Translations under genes and position numbers: made by a program | Shown: piece by piece, positions 6,598-15,004 of the stretch | Layout: each line of letters begins with the position of its first letter | Numbering within the stretch: the first letter of the stretch is position 1 | Assembly (NCBI GenBank): GCA_028869725.1 | Contig: JAGWRJ010000385.1 | Coordinates: 1 to 15,270, forward strand | Direction of reading: 5' to 3' | Length of the DNA stretch: 15,270 nt | Source of the DNA: Alphaproteobacteria bacterium | GTDB lineage: Bacteria; Pseudomonadota; Alphaproteobacteria; Micropepsales; Micropepsaceae | The notes under the pieces: model-generated | What the model was told of the DNA's origin: nothing | Seen by the model: the letters and a program-made list of their open reading frames with translations, nothing else | The model's database searches: none

Positions 6598-7962
6598 ATG
6601 TCCATACCGCAGTCAGCGGGCGGTCCGATCGCCTCTCGGGACGACCTAGTCGACTATCTCGAGAAGGGCTGCAAGCCACATAACGAGTGGCGCATCGGCA
6701 CCGAACACGAGAAGTTCGTCTATGATCCGGCAAGCCTCAAGCCCGTCAGCTATGAAGGCCGCCCCGGAATTCGGGAACTGCTCGAAGGCATGCGGCGCTT
6801 CGGCTGGGAGCCAGTGCGCGAGGGGGAGCACATCATCGGCCTCCTTCAGGACGGTGCTTCGATCAGCCTGGAGCCGGGAGGCCAGTTCGAACTTTCGGGC
6901 GCGCCCCTCAAAAGCGTCCATGAAACCTGTGCCGAGGTGAATACCCATCTCGTCCAGGTGCGGGAAGTCGCTGCCGAGCAGGGGCTCGGAATGATCGGGC
7001 TTGGTTTTGCGCCTACCTGGAAGCTGGACGACGTTCCCCAGATGCCCAAGGGGCGCTACGGCATCATGCGCCGCTACATGCCACAGGTCGGTGGCTATGG
7101 GCTCGAGATGATGTTCCGCACCTGCACCGTACAGGTCAATCTCGATTTTTCGAGTGAAGCCGACATGGTCAAGAAATTCCGGGTCGGTCTTGCACTGCAG
7201 CCGGTCGCGACCGCACTTTTTGCGAACTCGCCGTTCCGCGAGGGACGGCCAAACGGCTTCGTCTCTTACCGCAGCCACGTCTGGACCGATGTCGACAATG
7301 CCCGCGCGGGGGTTCTGCCCTTCGTCTTTGAGGACGGCATGGGATTTGAGCGCTATGTCGATTACGCGCTCGATGTGCCGATGTACTTTGTTTACCGCAA
7401 CGGCACCTACATCGATGTTGCGGGTCGGAGCTTTCGTGATTTTCTGGCCGGACGCATCCCTGAGCTCAAGGGTATCCAGCCGATGTTGGCTGACTGGGCT
7501 GATCATCTGACGACGATCTTTCCAGAAGTCCGCCTCAAACGGTTTTTGGAGATGCGCGGCGCCGACGGCGGTTCGTGGCAGCGCATCTGCAGTCTGCCTG
7601 CGCTTTGGACCGGCATCTACTATGACCAGAGCGCGCTCGATGCGGCCTGGGACATGGTTAAAGACTGGAGTGCCGAGGAGCGTCTGGCGCTGCGCGATGC
7701 GGTGCCGCGGCAGGGCTTTGCCACGCCGTTCCGCAATACCAACGTGCTTGCGCTCGCGCGGCGCATGCTTGAGATTGCGAGCGACGGCCTGAAACGGCGG
7801 GCGGCAACCGATGCTGCAGGCATGAGCGAAGAAGGCTATCTCGTTCCGTTGCGCGTGCTTGTCGATCGCGGCTACAGCCGCGCCGAGGAACTACTCCAGC
7901 GCTATCACCAAGACTGGAATGGTGATCTGCGCCCCCTGTTCAAGGACTATAACTTTCTGTGA
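6598..7962 (+). CDS. gshA: Glutamate-cysteine ligase (plant/alphaproteobacterial type)
   Basis: Joins glutamate and cysteine with ATP to give gamma-glutamylcysteine, the first step of glutathione synthesis in the cytoplasm. The 454-residue protein has the family landmarks: GTEHEKF (34-40) with the substrate/metal Glu pair, EPGGQFELSG (92-101), MMFRTCTVQVNLDF (171-184), and LEMRGADGGSWQRIC (317-331) followed by SLPALWTGIYYD. These match plant GSH1 and the enzymes of alphaproteobacteria rather than the E. coli GshA type. I chose the ATG at 6598, preceded by GGGAGGCGACGTT; an upstream in-frame start at 6565 adds 11 residues without a matching site. It follows rsmE and converges with the small membrane protein gene. 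Cysteines are present at 25, 111, 176 and 331; whether a regulatory disulfide exists, as in plants, is unknown. Confidence 0.96.
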   Translation: MSIPQSAGGPIASRDDLVDYLEKGCKPHNEWRIGTEHEKFVYDPASLKPVSYEGRPGIRELLEGMRRFGWEPVREGEHIIGLLQDGASISLEPGGQFELSGAPLKSVHETCAEVNTHLVQVREVAAEQGLGMIGLGFAPTWKLDDVPQMPKGRYGIMRRYMPQVGGYGLEMMFRTCTVQVNLDFSSEADMVKKFRVGLALQPVATALFANSPFREGRPNGFVSYRSHVWTDVDNARAGVLPFVFEDGMGFERYVDYALDVPMYFVYRNGTYIDVAGRSFRDFLAGRIPELKGIQPMLADWADHLTTIFPEVRLKRFLEMRGADGGSWQRICSLPALWTGIYYDQSALDAAWDMVKDWSAEERLALRDAVPRQGFATPFRNTNVLALARRMLEIASDGLKRRAATDAAGMSEEGYLVPLRVLVDRGYSRAEELLQRYHQDWNGDLRPLFKDYNFL

Positions 7963-7992
7963 CGGGTGGCACCGGACCAGGCGTGGTGCGTG

Positions 7993-8184
7993 CTACCTGC
8001 GGCGGGCCGCGTAGGTCAGAATGATGAGCGCGCCAATTGTCAGCGCGCCGCCGTACCAGGCCCACACCGTTTGACGCAGCATGAAACTTGTGGATGGCCA
8101 CATGACATAGCCAGTCCCCTGGCCAATCCAGAGCAAACCTATGGCCAGGGCAAACAGGCCAACAACAATCAACAGCAGGCGCAT
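7993..8184 (-). CDS. Small membrane protein, 63 residues
   Basis: Two hydrophobic segments (about 2-21 and 40-57) separated by a short polar loop containing GLLWIGQGTGYVMWP (16-30), and a basic AARRR end that suggests a cytoplasmic C-terminus. The ATG at 8184 has GGGAG seven bases upstream, which supports this start over the longer open frame extending to 8409. Small alphaproteobacterial membrane proteins with a similar WIGQGTGY motif are, from memory, common hypotheticals without a function; I do not assign one. It lies 40 bp downstream of the pirin gene on the same strand and may be cotranscribed with it. Its end is 30 bp from the convergent gshA end. Confidence 0.8.
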   Translation of the reverse strand: MRLLLIVVGLFALAIGLLWIGQGTGYVMWPSTSFMLRQTVWAWYGGALTIGALIILTYAARRR

Positions 8185-8224
8185 GCACGTCTCCCGAAGC
8201 CAATTGCCGCGATAGAGTAACACA

Positions 8225-9082
8225 TTAATCGGGTAGGGGAATGAACTCGTCATCGCCCTGAATGTGTCCCATGCGCATCGCACGCCAGTCCGCTTTCGCC
8301 TCCTCGATGCGTTCCTTCGAGGTGGCAACAAAATTCCACCACAGATGCCGCGGTCCATCGAGCGGGGCGCCGCCGAGTACAAGTGCGCGGGCCGCCCCCG
8401 CAGCGTCAATCGTCACCTCTTCTGCAGGATCAAAGACCACTAGGTCTCCTGTTTCAAAGCGCTGGCCGGATACCCAAAGCGATCCCGTTACCACATACAT
8501 GGCACGTTCCCTGTGCTCATGGCTCAGCGCGCAGCTGCTGTCGGCGGCGAATTGTATGTCTGCGTAAAAGAGGGGCGAGAGAACCCGAACCGGGGCGATG
8601 AGGCCGAATCCGTGTCCGGCGAGCAGACGAAGACGGATGCCGCCGCTTTCCAGGACGGGCAGGGTTTCCATTTCAGCATGTTCAAAGCTTGGCTCGGCCA
8701 TTTCATCTGCTTTGGGCAGTGCCACCCAACTCTGGACACCGTGCATGCGGTGCCCAGCAGCACGCATCTGCGGCCCGGTGCGTTCGGAATGCACGATGCC
8801 CCGACCAGCTGTCATCCAGTTGACGGCACCGGGTCGGATTTCCTGCACCGAACCCAGACTGTCGCGGTGGACTTGGCCGCCTTCAAACAGATAGGTGACC
8901 GTGGCAAGGCCGATATGCGGATGCGGACGCACATCAAGTCCCTGACCTGGAGGCAGGTCGACAGGACCAAAGGCATCAAAGAACACGAACGGGCCGACGC
9001 TGCGGGCCTCAAGGCTGGGAAGCAGACGGGCTACGGCAAATCCGGGACTGATTTCCCGCCGCTGCCCTTTGACGCGTTTCAT
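8225..9082 (-). CDS. Pirin family protein (bicupin)
   Basis: A 285-residue two-cupin protein. The N-terminal cupin has the pirin signature: RPHPHIGLATVTYLFEG (52-68), HRDSLGS and GRGIVHSE (93-100). Metal ligands H54, H56, H98 and E100 align with the iron-binding set of human pirin. The C-terminal half is a second cupin (about 160-260), including EHRERAMYVVTGSL and GDLVVFDP, without the full metal set. Bacterial pirins have been linked to quercetin dioxygenase activity and to protein partners in central metabolism; the role here is not determined. The ATG at 9082 follows AAGGGA at suitable spacing. It lies 13 bp after the aldo/keto reductase stop, so the two are almost certainly cotranscribed, suggesting a redox or detoxification setting. 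Confidence 0.93.
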   Translation of the reverse strand: MKRVKGQRREISPGFAVARLLPSLEARSVGPFVFFDAFGPVDLPPGQGLDVRPHPHIGLATVTYLFEGGQVHRDSLGSVQEIRPGAVNWMTAGRGIVHSERTGPQMRAAGHRMHGVQSWVALPKADEMAEPSFEHAEMETLPVLESGGIRLRLLAGHGFGLIAPVRVLSPLFYADIQFAADSSCALSHEHRERAMYVVTGSLWVSGQRFETGDLVVFDPAEEVTIDAAGAARALVLGGAPLDGPRHLWWNFVATSKERIEEAKADWRAMRMGHIQGDDEFIPLPD

Positions 9083-9095
9083 AGCAGATCCCTTG

Positions 9096-10124
9096 TTAGC
9101 GTGGACCCGGCACGCGCTCAGTGCTCTGGCGGGCCAGCATCCAGCCGGGATATTCGGCAGGCAGTGCGCTCACCTCATCCAGTCGAGCGATCTCGTCGGT
9201 TGTCAGTTCCAGTCCACTGGCGGCCAGATTGTCATTCAGCTGTTCTTCGGTCTTTGCACCGATAATCACACTCGTCACGAATGGTTTGGCGAGCACAAAG
9301 GCAAGGGCGATACGTGCGACCGACACGTCATGGGCTCTTGCGACCTCGCGCATCATCTCGATGCATCGGAAGGCGCGCTCTTTGTCGACCGGGGGAAAAT
9401 CGAACTGCGTGCGGCGGGCGCCGTCCGGACCATTGCTGCCAGGTCCGAACTTGCCTGACAGAAGCCCACCTGCCAACGGGCTCCATACGAGCAGCCCCAT
9501 CTTCTGGTCTGCCAGCATCGGCACCAGTTCGCGTTCAAGATCGCGACCGGCAATCGAGTAGTAGGCCTGCAGGGTTTCAAGGCGGGCAAGCCCGCGGTGG
9601 CGAGCGAATTCATTGGCCTTGACGATCTTCCACGCCTGCCAGTTCGAGACTGCCGCATATCGCACGAGGCCGCGTCGAACGAGGTCATCGAGGGCGCCCA
9701 TCGTCTCTTCCACGGGTGTGACGGGATCGTTGGCGTGGATCTGATAAAGATCGATGTAATCGGTGTTGAGCCGCTTGAGGCTGCGCTCGACCGCATCGAG
9801 GATGTGGCCACGGGACGCACCGATATCGTTCACGCCACGCCCTACACGGCCATAGCACTTGGTAGCCAACACAACATCGGACCGCTTGAGACCGAGATCC
9901 TTGAAGGCCTGCCCGACCATCTGCTCCGACCTGCCTTCGGAGTAGACGTCGGCGGTGTCGATGAAGTTCACGCCGGCCTCAAGGGCGCGGCCGATCAGCC
10001 TGGTCGCAGCAGGCTGCTCAAGATTGCCCACCACTTTCCAGTAGCCCTGACCACCGAAGGTCATCGTACCAAGGCAGATGTTCGAAACATAAAGTCCGGT
10101 ATTACCGAGCTGATTGTAGCGCAT
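9096..10124 (-). CDS. Aldo/keto reductase
   Basis: A 342-residue NADPH-dependent oxidoreductase of the TIM-barrel AKR superfamily. The catalytic tetrad is intact: D56 and Y61 in DTADVYSEG, K89 in LATKCYG and H130 in YQIHAND. GASRGHILDAVERSLKRL (102-119) and a C-terminal cofactor-binding VIIGAKTEEQL segment are typical. The overall pattern, opening MRYNQLGNTGLYVSNICLGTM, resembles the YajO/Tas/potassium-channel-beta-like branch. I chose the ATG at 10124, preceded by GGGGGAG; a start five codons upstream is possible. The substrate is unknown, probably a small aldehyde or ketone. It is the first gene of the likely AKR-pirin-small membrane protein operon. Confidence 0.94.
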   Translation of the reverse strand: MRYNQLGNTGLYVSNICLGTMTFGGQGYWKVVGNLEQPAATRLIGRALEAGVNFIDTADVYSEGRSEQMVGQAFKDLGLKRSDVVLATKCYGRVGRGVNDIGASRGHILDAVERSLKRLNTDYIDLYQIHANDPVTPVEETMGALDDLVRRGLVRYAAVSNWQAWKIVKANEFARHRGLARLETLQAYYSIAGRDLERELVPMLADQKMGLLVWSPLAGGLLSGKFGPGSNGPDGARRTQFDFPPVDKERAFRCIEMMREVARAHDVSVARIALAFVLAKPFVTSVIIGAKTEEQLNDNLAASGLELTTDEIARLDEVSALPAEYPGWMLARQSTERVPGPR

Positions 10125-10393
10125 GATCACTCCCCCCATACGATACGACGACCCTCGCTTCTTGGATCAGAGCAGGGTCGGCTGGTGTGCCGTTCCACCG
10201 TCAGAGGCGAAGGTGTCTCAGGGTCTTTGCCGCCCATCCTTGGGCAGACACGGTATCAGCAAGCAGGTGGCCAGGAACAGATCCTGCCAGAGAAAGAGGC
10301 GAGCAGTCACGGGCTCTCAATGTACGGCTCAAAACGCCGTTAGGGGCAGCTGACGGTGCAAGGCGTACTGGATGCGCTGCAAGCCCAAAGTGG
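10125..10393. other. Gene-poor gap between the DUF952 gene and the aldo/keto reductase gene
   Basis: No convincing gene lies in these 269 bp; the overlapping frames are low-complexity and lack family features. It should contain the promoter of the leftward aldo/keto reductase. Read leftward from the DUF952 stop, ACGCC (10362-10366 on the plus strand as GGCGT) and GGCGT (10334-10338 as ACGCC) could pair, with an inner CCGT/ACGG stem, ahead of a TTTT run (10331-10334). This is a poor candidate terminator. Confidence 0.4.
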
Positions 10394-10768
10394 TCACGCG
10401 TGGTCCGCGATGGCGGCGGGAAGCACGAAGCCGCCACAGGTGTCGCGTCCAATGGGCGCTGTCCAGGCTACCGCCGACAGTGCCAGCGATGCATAAAGAT
10501 GAGGAAAAAGAGCCCCCTCGCGCGACGGCTCCCAGCTGAGCGCGGCACCCAGGCGGGCGGTGTGTACCGCGACGAGAATAAGGTCGGTTGCGGTCGCGTA
10601 CCATTTTTCCAGGGTGCCCAGGAGCTGGGCCTGCGCCGAAAAATGCAGAAATCCGTCCTCGCGGTCCTTGGGCGACCCGTCATAGCGACCGCGCAGCTGC
10701 GCCTCGTGCCACTCCGGGGCATGGCAGATCTTGAAGATCAGCGTCGGTGCCGGATCCGTCACGCGCAA
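10394..10768 (-). CDS. DUF952 family protein
   Basis: About 124 residues matching the DUF952 pattern: LIFKICHAPEWHEA near the N-terminus, GRYDGSPKDREDGFLHFS, and the diagnostic WEPSREGALFPHLYASLALSAV. No function is established for the family, and none is assigned here. There is no suitable ATG. The open frame begins at TTG 10768, four bases after the tldD stop, with an alternative GTG at 10762. Neither has a clear ribosome binding site, so translation probably depends on ribosomes finishing tldD. The start codon is therefore uncertain, but the protein family is clear. Confidence 0.88.
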   Translation of the reverse strand: MRVTDPAPTLIFKICHAPEWHEAQLRGRYDGSPKDREDGFLHFSAQAQLLGTLEKWYATATDLILVAVHTARLGAALSWEPSREGALFPHLYASLALSAVAWTAPIGRDTCGGFVLPAAIADHA

Positions 10769-10771
10769 CGC

Positions 10772-12199
10772 TCACGCAGCCTGCTGGGTGCCACCCACGG
10801 TCAGCCCGTCAATTCGCATGGTTGGCTGACCGACGCCCACCGGTACGGACTGGCCGTTCTTGCCGCAGACACCGACACCGGAGTCGAGCTTAAGATCATT
10901 GCCGATCAGTTTGACCCGCGTCAGTGCCTGCGGGCCGTCACCGATCAACGTCGCTCCCTTGATCGCAGGTCCGAGGCGGCCGTTTTCGATCAGATAGGCC
11001 TCGGTGCAGGAGAACACGAACTTGCCTGACGTGATATCCACCTGACCGCCACCGAAGTTGACGGCGTAGATCCCCCGATCGACCGAGGCGATGATCTCGT
11101 TGGGATCCTTGTCCCCTGCGAGCATGTAGGTGTTGGTCATCCGTGGCATGACGGTCGCGGCAAAACTCTCGCGACGGCCATTGCCCGTGGGAGTCATGCC
11201 CATTAGGCGCGCATTCTGCCTGTCCTGCATGTAGCCCTTGAGAATACCGTCCTCGATCAGCACCGTGCGCGAGGTGGGTGTGCCCTCGTCATCAATCGAC
11301 AGGGACCCGCGGCGTCCGGCCATGGTGCCGTCATCGACCACCGTGACCCCCGGCGCTGCGACGCGCTGGCCCATGAGGCCGGCAAAAGCCGAAGTCTTCT
11401 TTCGGTTGAAATCGCCTTCGAGGCCGTGACCGATCGCCTCATGCAGGAGCACGCCCGGCCAGCCAGGGCCGAGGACCACCGGCATTTCACCTGCGGGTGC
11501 AGGTACCGACTGAAGATTGACGAGGGCCATGCGCAAGGCCTCATCCACGGCCATGTGCCAGTAGGCCGGATCGAGATACGTCTCGTAGGTGCTGCGGCCG
11601 CCGCCACCGAACTGCCCCGATTCCTGTCGGCCGTTCTCGTCCACCACGATTGAAACCCCGACCCGCACCAAAGGGCGGATATCCCGAAAGATCTGTCCAC
11701 CTGGGCGCAAAATTTCGACCGACTGCCATTCGCCCGACAGTGAGCAGGACACCTGACGCACCCGCCCGTCCTTGCTGCGGGCATAGGCGTCGATGTCCTG
11801 CAGCAGCTTGATCTTGGCCGCAAATTCTGCGGATTTGAGCGGATCGGCGTCGGTATAAAGTTTGACATTGGTTCGGGCGGGATCGGCTGCGAGATGTCCT
11901 GAATAGCCTTGGGTGACCGCCCGCACGGTCTGCCCGGCTCGGCGAATGGCATCCTCGCTCAGTTCCGAGGCATGGGCGTAACCGCTGGCTTCCCCGGCCA
12001 CTGACCTGAGGCCAAAGCCCTGGGTGGTGTCAAAGCTGGCTGCCTTCAGGCGCCCGTCATCAAAGGAAAAGCTCTCGCTCTGGCAGTATTCGAGAAACAG
12101 CTCACCATCGTCGGCGCCTGTCAGAGCATCGTCCACAAGCTTCTGTACCCGGTTGCGGTTCATGCCAGTGCGCTGGAAGAAGAGCTCCTGATCGGACAT
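10772..12199 (-). CDS. tldD: Metalloprotease TldD
   Basis: A 475-residue TldD/PmbA family zinc metalloprotease of the cytoplasm. In E. coli the TldD-TldE pair trims unfolded peptides, such as the microcin B17 leader and the CcdA antitoxin. The zinc motif HExxxH appears as HEAIGH (253-258) in GWPGVLLHEAIGHGLEGDF, and the third-ligand candidate is C398 in FVFSCTEAY. The C-terminal GVCGKNGQSVPVGVGQPTMRI block identifies TldD rather than TldE, which lacks the zinc motif. The ATG at 12199 is preceded by an almost ideal AGGAGGTTTG, so the longer frame to 12343 is not used. It is divergent from the cytochrome oxidase operon and its stop is four bases from the DUF952 start. TldE, its usual partner, is not in this window. 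Confidence 0.96.
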   Translation of the reverse strand: MSDQELFFQRTGMNRNRVQKLVDDALTGADDGELFLEYCQSESFSFDDGRLKAASFDTTQGFGLRSVAGEASGYAHASELSEDAIRRAGQTVRAVTQGYSGHLAADPARTNVKLYTDADPLKSAEFAAKIKLLQDIDAYARSKDGRVRQVSCSLSGEWQSVEILRPGGQIFRDIRPLVRVGVSIVVDENGRQESGQFGGGGRSTYETYLDPAYWHMAVDEALRMALVNLQSVPAPAGEMPVVLGPGWPGVLLHEAIGHGLEGDFNRKKTSAFAGLMGQRVAAPGVTVVDDGTMAGRRGSLSIDDEGTPTSRTVLIEDGILKGYMQDRQNARLMGMTPTGNGRRESFAATVMPRMTNTYMLAGDKDPNEIIASVDRGIYAVNFGGGQVDITSGKFVFSCTEAYLIENGRLGPAIKGATLIGDGPQALTRVKLIGNDLKLDSGVGVCGKNGQSVPVGVGQPTMRIDGLTVGGTQQAA

Positions 12200-12496
12200 G
12201 ACAAACCTCCTGGGGATGGGCTCGGGTACGGCGAATCTAACAGATCGCGCCGGATCGGCGGTCGCCCTGGCGACTGGATAGGTGGAGGGTGCCGTCGAAC
12301 ACAAGGGATTTATCGACGTAGAGAAAGCCGAAAACACAGCCAAAGCCGCCGTCTTGCGCCTCGATGAAGGGTGGCGGGCGACTTACGTGGCATAAGGTCG
12401 CAATGACTTCATAGGCTTGGCACGCGTACACAAAAATCCGCGAGTCTTGGGGGAGGGGTCGATGGGCGCCCTGACAAACCTTTGCGAGGTTGCCGG
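12200..12496. other. Divergent intergenic region between tldD and coxB
   Basis: This 297-bp region must carry the leftward tldD promoter and the rightward cytochrome oxidase promoter. I see the strong tldD ribosome binding site at its left end, a GTCGCC/GGCGAC dyad at 12261-12274, and an A-rich patch at 12429-12436, but no -35/-10 pair I would defend. No small gene or RNA is recognisable. Confidence 0.5.
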
Positions 12497-13372
12497 ATGT
12501 TCCTGAAGAAGATTGATGTCGCGTCGCGCGGGATGGTGGCCGCATCGGCACTGGCCATGTGGGCGATGTCGGGCGGGGTTGCCTACGCGCAGGCGCCAGG
12601 TGGTTGGGTCGGCCGGCCCAGGCCGTGGGAAATGACCATGCAGCGGGCGGCTACGCCTGTAATGGTGAGCATCGAGGATTTTCATCGCCTCCTGCTCTAC
12701 ATCATCACGGCGGTGTGCCTGTTCGTGCTCGGGCTGCTGCTGTGGGTAATGATCCGCTACAATGCCCGCACCAATCCGGTGCCCTCCAAGACCAGCCACA
12801 ACACGCTGCTTGAGGTCGTCTGGACGGCCGTTCCGGTGCTCATTCTGGTCCTGATCGCGATCCCCTCCTTCCGGCTGCTCTATTACGAAATGGATATCCC
12901 CAAGCCGGATGTCACCATCATGGCGATCGGCAAGCAGTGGTATTGGACCTACAAATATCCGGCCCAGAAGATCGAGTATGATTCACTGATGCTCGACCGG
13001 GCGGAGGCGGCCAAGGCCGGGGAGCCTTATCTGCTGGGCGTCGATCATCCGGTGGTTGTTCCCGTCAACAAGGTGATCCAGATCGAAACCACGGGCGCCG
13101 ACGTGATCCACAGCTGGGCCGTGCCGTCATTTGGCGTCAAGATGGATGCTGTGCCTGGGCGCATCAATCATACCTGGTTCGAAGCAACCCATGTTGGTAC
13201 CTATTATGGCCAATGCTCGGAGCTGTGCGGTGCCCGCCATGCCTTCATGCCGATCGAGGTCAAGGTGGTGACCGAGCAGCAATATCGCCAGTGGCTCGCT
13301 ACCGCCGCCAAGCAATATGCAGATAACGTTACGACCGGCGGCACGACCCGCCTGGCCGCACTCAATAATTAA
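12497..13372 (+). CDS. coxB: Cytochrome c oxidase subunit II
   Basis: A 291-residue subunit that takes electrons from cytochrome c through its CuA centre on the periplasmic side. Residues 1-32 form a signal peptide with an AYAQA-like cleavage region. Two transmembrane helices follow (about 65-87 and 106-128), joined by the PSKTSHNTLLEVVWT loop. The CuA domain has H205 in VIHSWAVPSFG and C240, E242, C244, H248 and M251 in CSELCGARHAFMP, a full ligand set. QWYWTYKYP (147-155) is the conserved aromatic patch at the electron entry side. The ATG at 12497 has GAGG nine bases upstream; an in-frame TTG at 12482 is less likely. There is no C-terminal cytochrome c domain, so it is an aa3-type subunit II. 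coxA follows after 15 bp in the same operon. Confidence 0.97.
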   Translation: MFLKKIDVASRGMVAASALAMWAMSGGVAYAQAPGGWVGRPRPWEMTMQRAATPVMVSIEDFHRLLLYIITAVCLFVLGLLLWVMIRYNARTNPVPSKTSHNTLLEVVWTAVPVLILVLIAIPSFRLLYYEMDIPKPDVTIMAIGKQWYWTYKYPAQKIEYDSLMLDRAEAAKAGEPYLLGVDHPVVVPVNKVIQIETTGADVIHSWAVPSFGVKMDAVPGRINHTWFEATHVGTYYGQCSELCGARHAFMPIEVKVVTEQQYRQWLATAAKQYADNVTTGGTTRLAALNN

Positions 13373-13387
13373 GTAGGGGAAGAGCTC

Positions 13388-14983
13388 ATGGCTGACATGG
13401 TGCACGCACAGGCCGCAGGTCACCCGACCGGCTGGCGCCGCTACGTCTATTCGACGAACCACAAAGACATCGGCACGATGTATCTGATCTTCGCCATCTG
13501 CGCGGGTCTGATCGGTGGTGCTTTGTCGATGGCGATGCGCGCCGAGCTGATGTATCCGGGCCTGCAGATATTTACGAACCCCCACACCTACAACGTGTTT
13601 GTCAGCGCCCACGGTCTGATCATGATCTTCTTCATGATCATGCCTGCGATGATCGGTGGTTTCGGAAACTGGCTGGTGCCGCTCATGATCGGAGCGCCGG
13701 ACATGGCGTTTCCGCGCATGAACAATATTTCTTTCTGGTTGCTCCCCTTTTCCTTCACGCTGCTCATCGCCTCGATGTTTGTGGAAGGTGACTCGGGCGG
13801 TATCGGTATGGGTGGCGGCTGGACGATGTATGCACCGCTGTCGACCCTGGGGTCGCCGGGGCCGGCCATGGATTTCGTCATCTTCTCGATGCACATCGCT
13901 GGCGCGTCATCCATTCTTGGCGCGATCAACTTCATCACCACGATCCTCAATATGCGCGCCCCTGGCATGACGCTGCACAAGATGCCGCTGTTCGTGTGGA
14001 GTGTTCTGGTTACAGCTTTTCTGCTGCTGCTGTCGCTGCCCGTACTGGCTGGCGCCATCACCATGCTCCTGGCTGACCGCCACTTTGGCACGGCGTTCTT
14101 TGAAGCCTCCGGCGGTGGTGATCCGATCCTGTACCAGCACCTGTTCTGGTTCTTCGGTCATCCCGAAGTGTACATCCTGATCCTGCCCGGTTTCGGCATG
14201 ATCTCCCACATCGTGTCGACCTTCTCCAAGAAGCCGGTATTCGGCTATCTGGGCATGGCCTACGCGATGGTGGCGATCGGCTTCATCGGCTTCCTGGTGT
14301 GGGCGCATCACATGTACACGGTCGGCCTCAGCGTCGATACCAAGGCCTACTTCGTGTTCGCGACGATGGTGATTGCCGTGCCAACAGGCATCAAGGTGTT
14401 TTCCTGGATTGCGACCATGTGGGGTGGATCCATCGAATTCCGCACCCCCATGCTGTGGGCGATCGGCTTCGTGTTTCTCTTCACCATCGGTGGCGTTACC
14501 GGCGTGGTCCTGGCCAATGCTGGCGTCGACGTGGTTCTGCAGGACACCTACTATGTCGTCGCGCACTTCCATTATGTGCTATCGCTGGGTGCGGTGTTCG
14601 CAATCTTCGCGGGCTGGTATTTCTGGTTCCCGAAAATCACCGGCTACATGTACAATGAAACCCTCGGCAAGATGCATTTCTGGCTGACCTTCATCGGGGT
14701 CAATGTCGCCTTCTTCCCGATGCACTTCCTGGGTCTTGCGGGCATGCCCCGGCGCTATGCCGACTATCCGGCGGCTTTCGCGGGGTGGAATTTTGTGTCG
14801 TCGATTGGTGCGTTCATCGCCGGTTTCGCGACGCTGTTCTTCTTCTTTGTGATGGCTGAAGCCTTCCTGAAGAAGCGCCGTGCCGGAGACAACCCGTGGG
14901 GTATCGGAGCGACGACCCTGGAATGGACGCTGCCGTCGCCGCCGCCCTTCCACCAGTTCAATGAACTTCCGGTGGTGAAGTAG
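13388..14983 (+). CDS. coxA: Cytochrome c oxidase subunit I
   Basis: A 531-residue, about 12-helix catalytic subunit that reduces oxygen to water and pumps protons. Heme a ligands are H75 and H395; the heme a3 ligand is H393. CuB ligands are H258, H307 and H308, and Y262 in GHPEVY is the cross-linked tyrosine. The D-channel residues D105, N112 and N94 (GAPDMAFPRMNN and GGFGNW) and E260 are present, as is K336 of the K-channel in PTGIKVFSW. This marks a type A1 heme-copper oxidase, consistent with proton pumping. All these positions are offset by a constant 26-27 from the Rhodobacter sphaeroides numbering. The ATG follows GGGGAAGAG. It sits 15 bp after coxB and 21 bp before ctaB. Confidence 0.98.
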   Translation: MADMVHAQAAGHPTGWRRYVYSTNHKDIGTMYLIFAICAGLIGGALSMAMRAELMYPGLQIFTNPHTYNVFVSAHGLIMIFFMIMPAMIGGFGNWLVPLMIGAPDMAFPRMNNISFWLLPFSFTLLIASMFVEGDSGGIGMGGGWTMYAPLSTLGSPGPAMDFVIFSMHIAGASSILGAINFITTILNMRAPGMTLHKMPLFVWSVLVTAFLLLLSLPVLAGAITMLLADRHFGTAFFEASGGGDPILYQHLFWFFGHPEVYILILPGFGMISHIVSTFSKKPVFGYLGMAYAMVAIGFIGFLVWAHHMYTVGLSVDTKAYFVFATMVIAVPTGIKVFSWIATMWGGSIEFRTPMLWAIGFVFLFTIGGVTGVVLANAGVDVVLQDTYYVVAHFHYVLSLGAVFAIFAGWYFWFPKITGYMYNETLGKMHFWLTFIGVNVAFFPMHFLGLAGMPRRYADYPAAFAGWNFVSSIGAFIAGFATLFFFFVMAEAFLKKRRAGDNPWGIGATTLEWTLPSPPPFHQFNELPVVK

Positions 14984-15004
14984 GTACTGAAGGGTAAAGG
15001 GACC

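Noticed and set aside
7969..7989. GCACC/GGTGC stem between the convergent gshA and small membrane protein genes as a terminator.
   Set aside because: Only five pairs with an 11-base loop and no T-run on either side.
10187..11029. Plus-strand open frame of 280 codons spanning the gap, the DUF952 gene and the tldD end.
   Set aside because: Most of it lies opposite two genes with clear family motifs, and the translation shows no domain or ribosome binding site.
12261..12274. GTCGCC/GGCGAC dyad between tldD and coxB as an operator.
   Set aside because: Six-base arms with a short centre are expected several times by chance in a GC-rich window of this size, and nothing else supports it.
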